64,000 nucleotides of DNA, from positions 180,474 through 244,473 of the forward strand of contig CAMAWT010000002.1 of NCBI GenBank assembly GCA_945862065.1, written 5' to 3'. A model generated the notes under the pieces. It worked only from the letters and a program-made list of their open reading frames with translations, was not told the DNA's origin and ran no database searches. This DNA comes from Flavobacterium psychrophilum (GTDB taxonomy: Bacteria; Bacteroidota; Bacteroidia; Flavobacteriales; Flavobacteriaceae). The position numbers were made by a program, and so were the translations under genes. Below, piece by piece: positions 63,908 to 64,000 of the stretch (position 1 is its first letter; each line of letters begins with the position of its first letter).

Positions 63908-64000
63908 ATGGAAATATTAATAGACATTATATCTTTTTCGCTGTTTATTGGACTTATTTTGTGTCCTATATTTCTGATAAGACGAATAAACAAGACAAAA
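63908..64000 (+). CDS. Start of a membrane protein (cassette 11, truncated by window end)
   Basis: ATG 63908 opens a frame of 31 codons to the last base: MEILIDIISFSLFIGLILCP, then IFLIRRINKTK. It is a single hydrophobic segment followed by positive charges, as in a membrane anchor. It lies 55 bases after core GTTAGCG, the same geometry as the other cassettes. Confidence 0.55.
   Translation, partial: MEILIDIISFSLFIGLILCPIFLIRRINKTK

Larger units (their letters stand above)
51357..64000 (+). mobile_element. Integron-like element: tyrosine recombinase, putative attI, ten attC-like sites and eleven cassettes (continues beyond window)
   Basis: The recombinase at 51385-52422 is followed by an array of units 0.5-3.8 kb long whose borders are GTT cores at 52541, 56371, 56910, 58590, 59265, 59973, 60751, 61753, 62473, 63123 and 63852. 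Each unit ends in an imperfect inverted-repeat site of 126-135 bases, and the outer core of each site is complementary to the start of the same unit, as in integron cassettes that excise as circles. All genes point away from the recombinase. The array is not finished at the window end. The recombinase lacks the IntI-specific segment, so this is a non-canonical integron or a close analogue. Confidence 0.85.

Overview
The window is low-GC, gene-dense chromosome of a Flavobacterium-like member of the Bacteroidota. The evidence is the set of families present (TlpA-type lipoprotein thioredoxin, S46 dipeptidyl-peptidase, C10 protease, proteins with type IX secretion C-terminal domains, CtlX), the near absence of Shine-Dalgarno sequences, and repeated matches to the Bacteroidota -7 promoter element TAnnTTTG just upstream of genes.

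Layout. 1-1.9 kb: end of a DoxX/BT_3928-like gene, a TlpA-like lipoprotein and tpiA. 2.1-4.5 kb: DEAD-box helicase, a REP-associated (Y1/HUH) transposase and a small acidic protein. 4.5-10.7 kb: a minus-strand block with a MATE exporter and four nucleotide-sugar enzymes (rfbB, two different UDP-sugar dehydrogenases, a WbpP-like epimerase), as needed for a surface polysaccharide. 10.7-21 kb: recR, SSS symporter, SIMPL protein, CoA-binding protein, MarC, two guanidino-group-modifying enzymes, gltA, eno and carA. 21.2-38.5 kb: one uninterrupted minus-strand str-S10-spc-alpha supercluster from rpsL to rplQ, including fusA, secY, infA, rpmJ and rpoA but without tuf. 38.7-51.1 kb: outer-membrane BamA-like protein, rlmB, a PDZ/T9SS protein, rhomboid protease, rarA, a conserved exported protein, yjjG-like HAD phosphatase, radC, mpl, a TPR protein and a DPP7-like S46 peptidase.

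The remarkable part is 51.36 kb to the window end. A 345-residue tyrosine recombinase is followed by a short repeat-rich segment (putative attI) and then ten regularly spaced attC-like sites separating small promiscuous genes, all on the plus strand. Each unit starts with a GTTnnnn core whose complement ends the same unit, exactly as expected of integron cassettes excised as circles. The attC arms differ in sequence but covary, and keep mismatches at the same places. The recombinase has all six catalytic residues but lacks the extra segment that defines IntI integrases, and it is co-directional with the array rather than divergent. Seven of ten attC loops carry an exact TAnnTTTG match pointing into the next cassette, so the recombination site itself appears to double as the promoter. 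The first unit is a 3.8-kb, three-gene cassette with a secreted C10 protease; the second holds only a 13-15 bp minisatellite; the remainder mostly encode exported, membrane or unknown proteins. I regard this as an integron-like system built on a Xer-type recombinase. Whether it has been described I cannot establish from sequence alone.

Elsewhere there are four copies of an intergenic structured repeat of flavobacterial type, several low-complexity word-like repeats (some inside the ribosomal operon), and three genes with the -7 box exactly four bases before ATG, which suggests leaderless transcripts.
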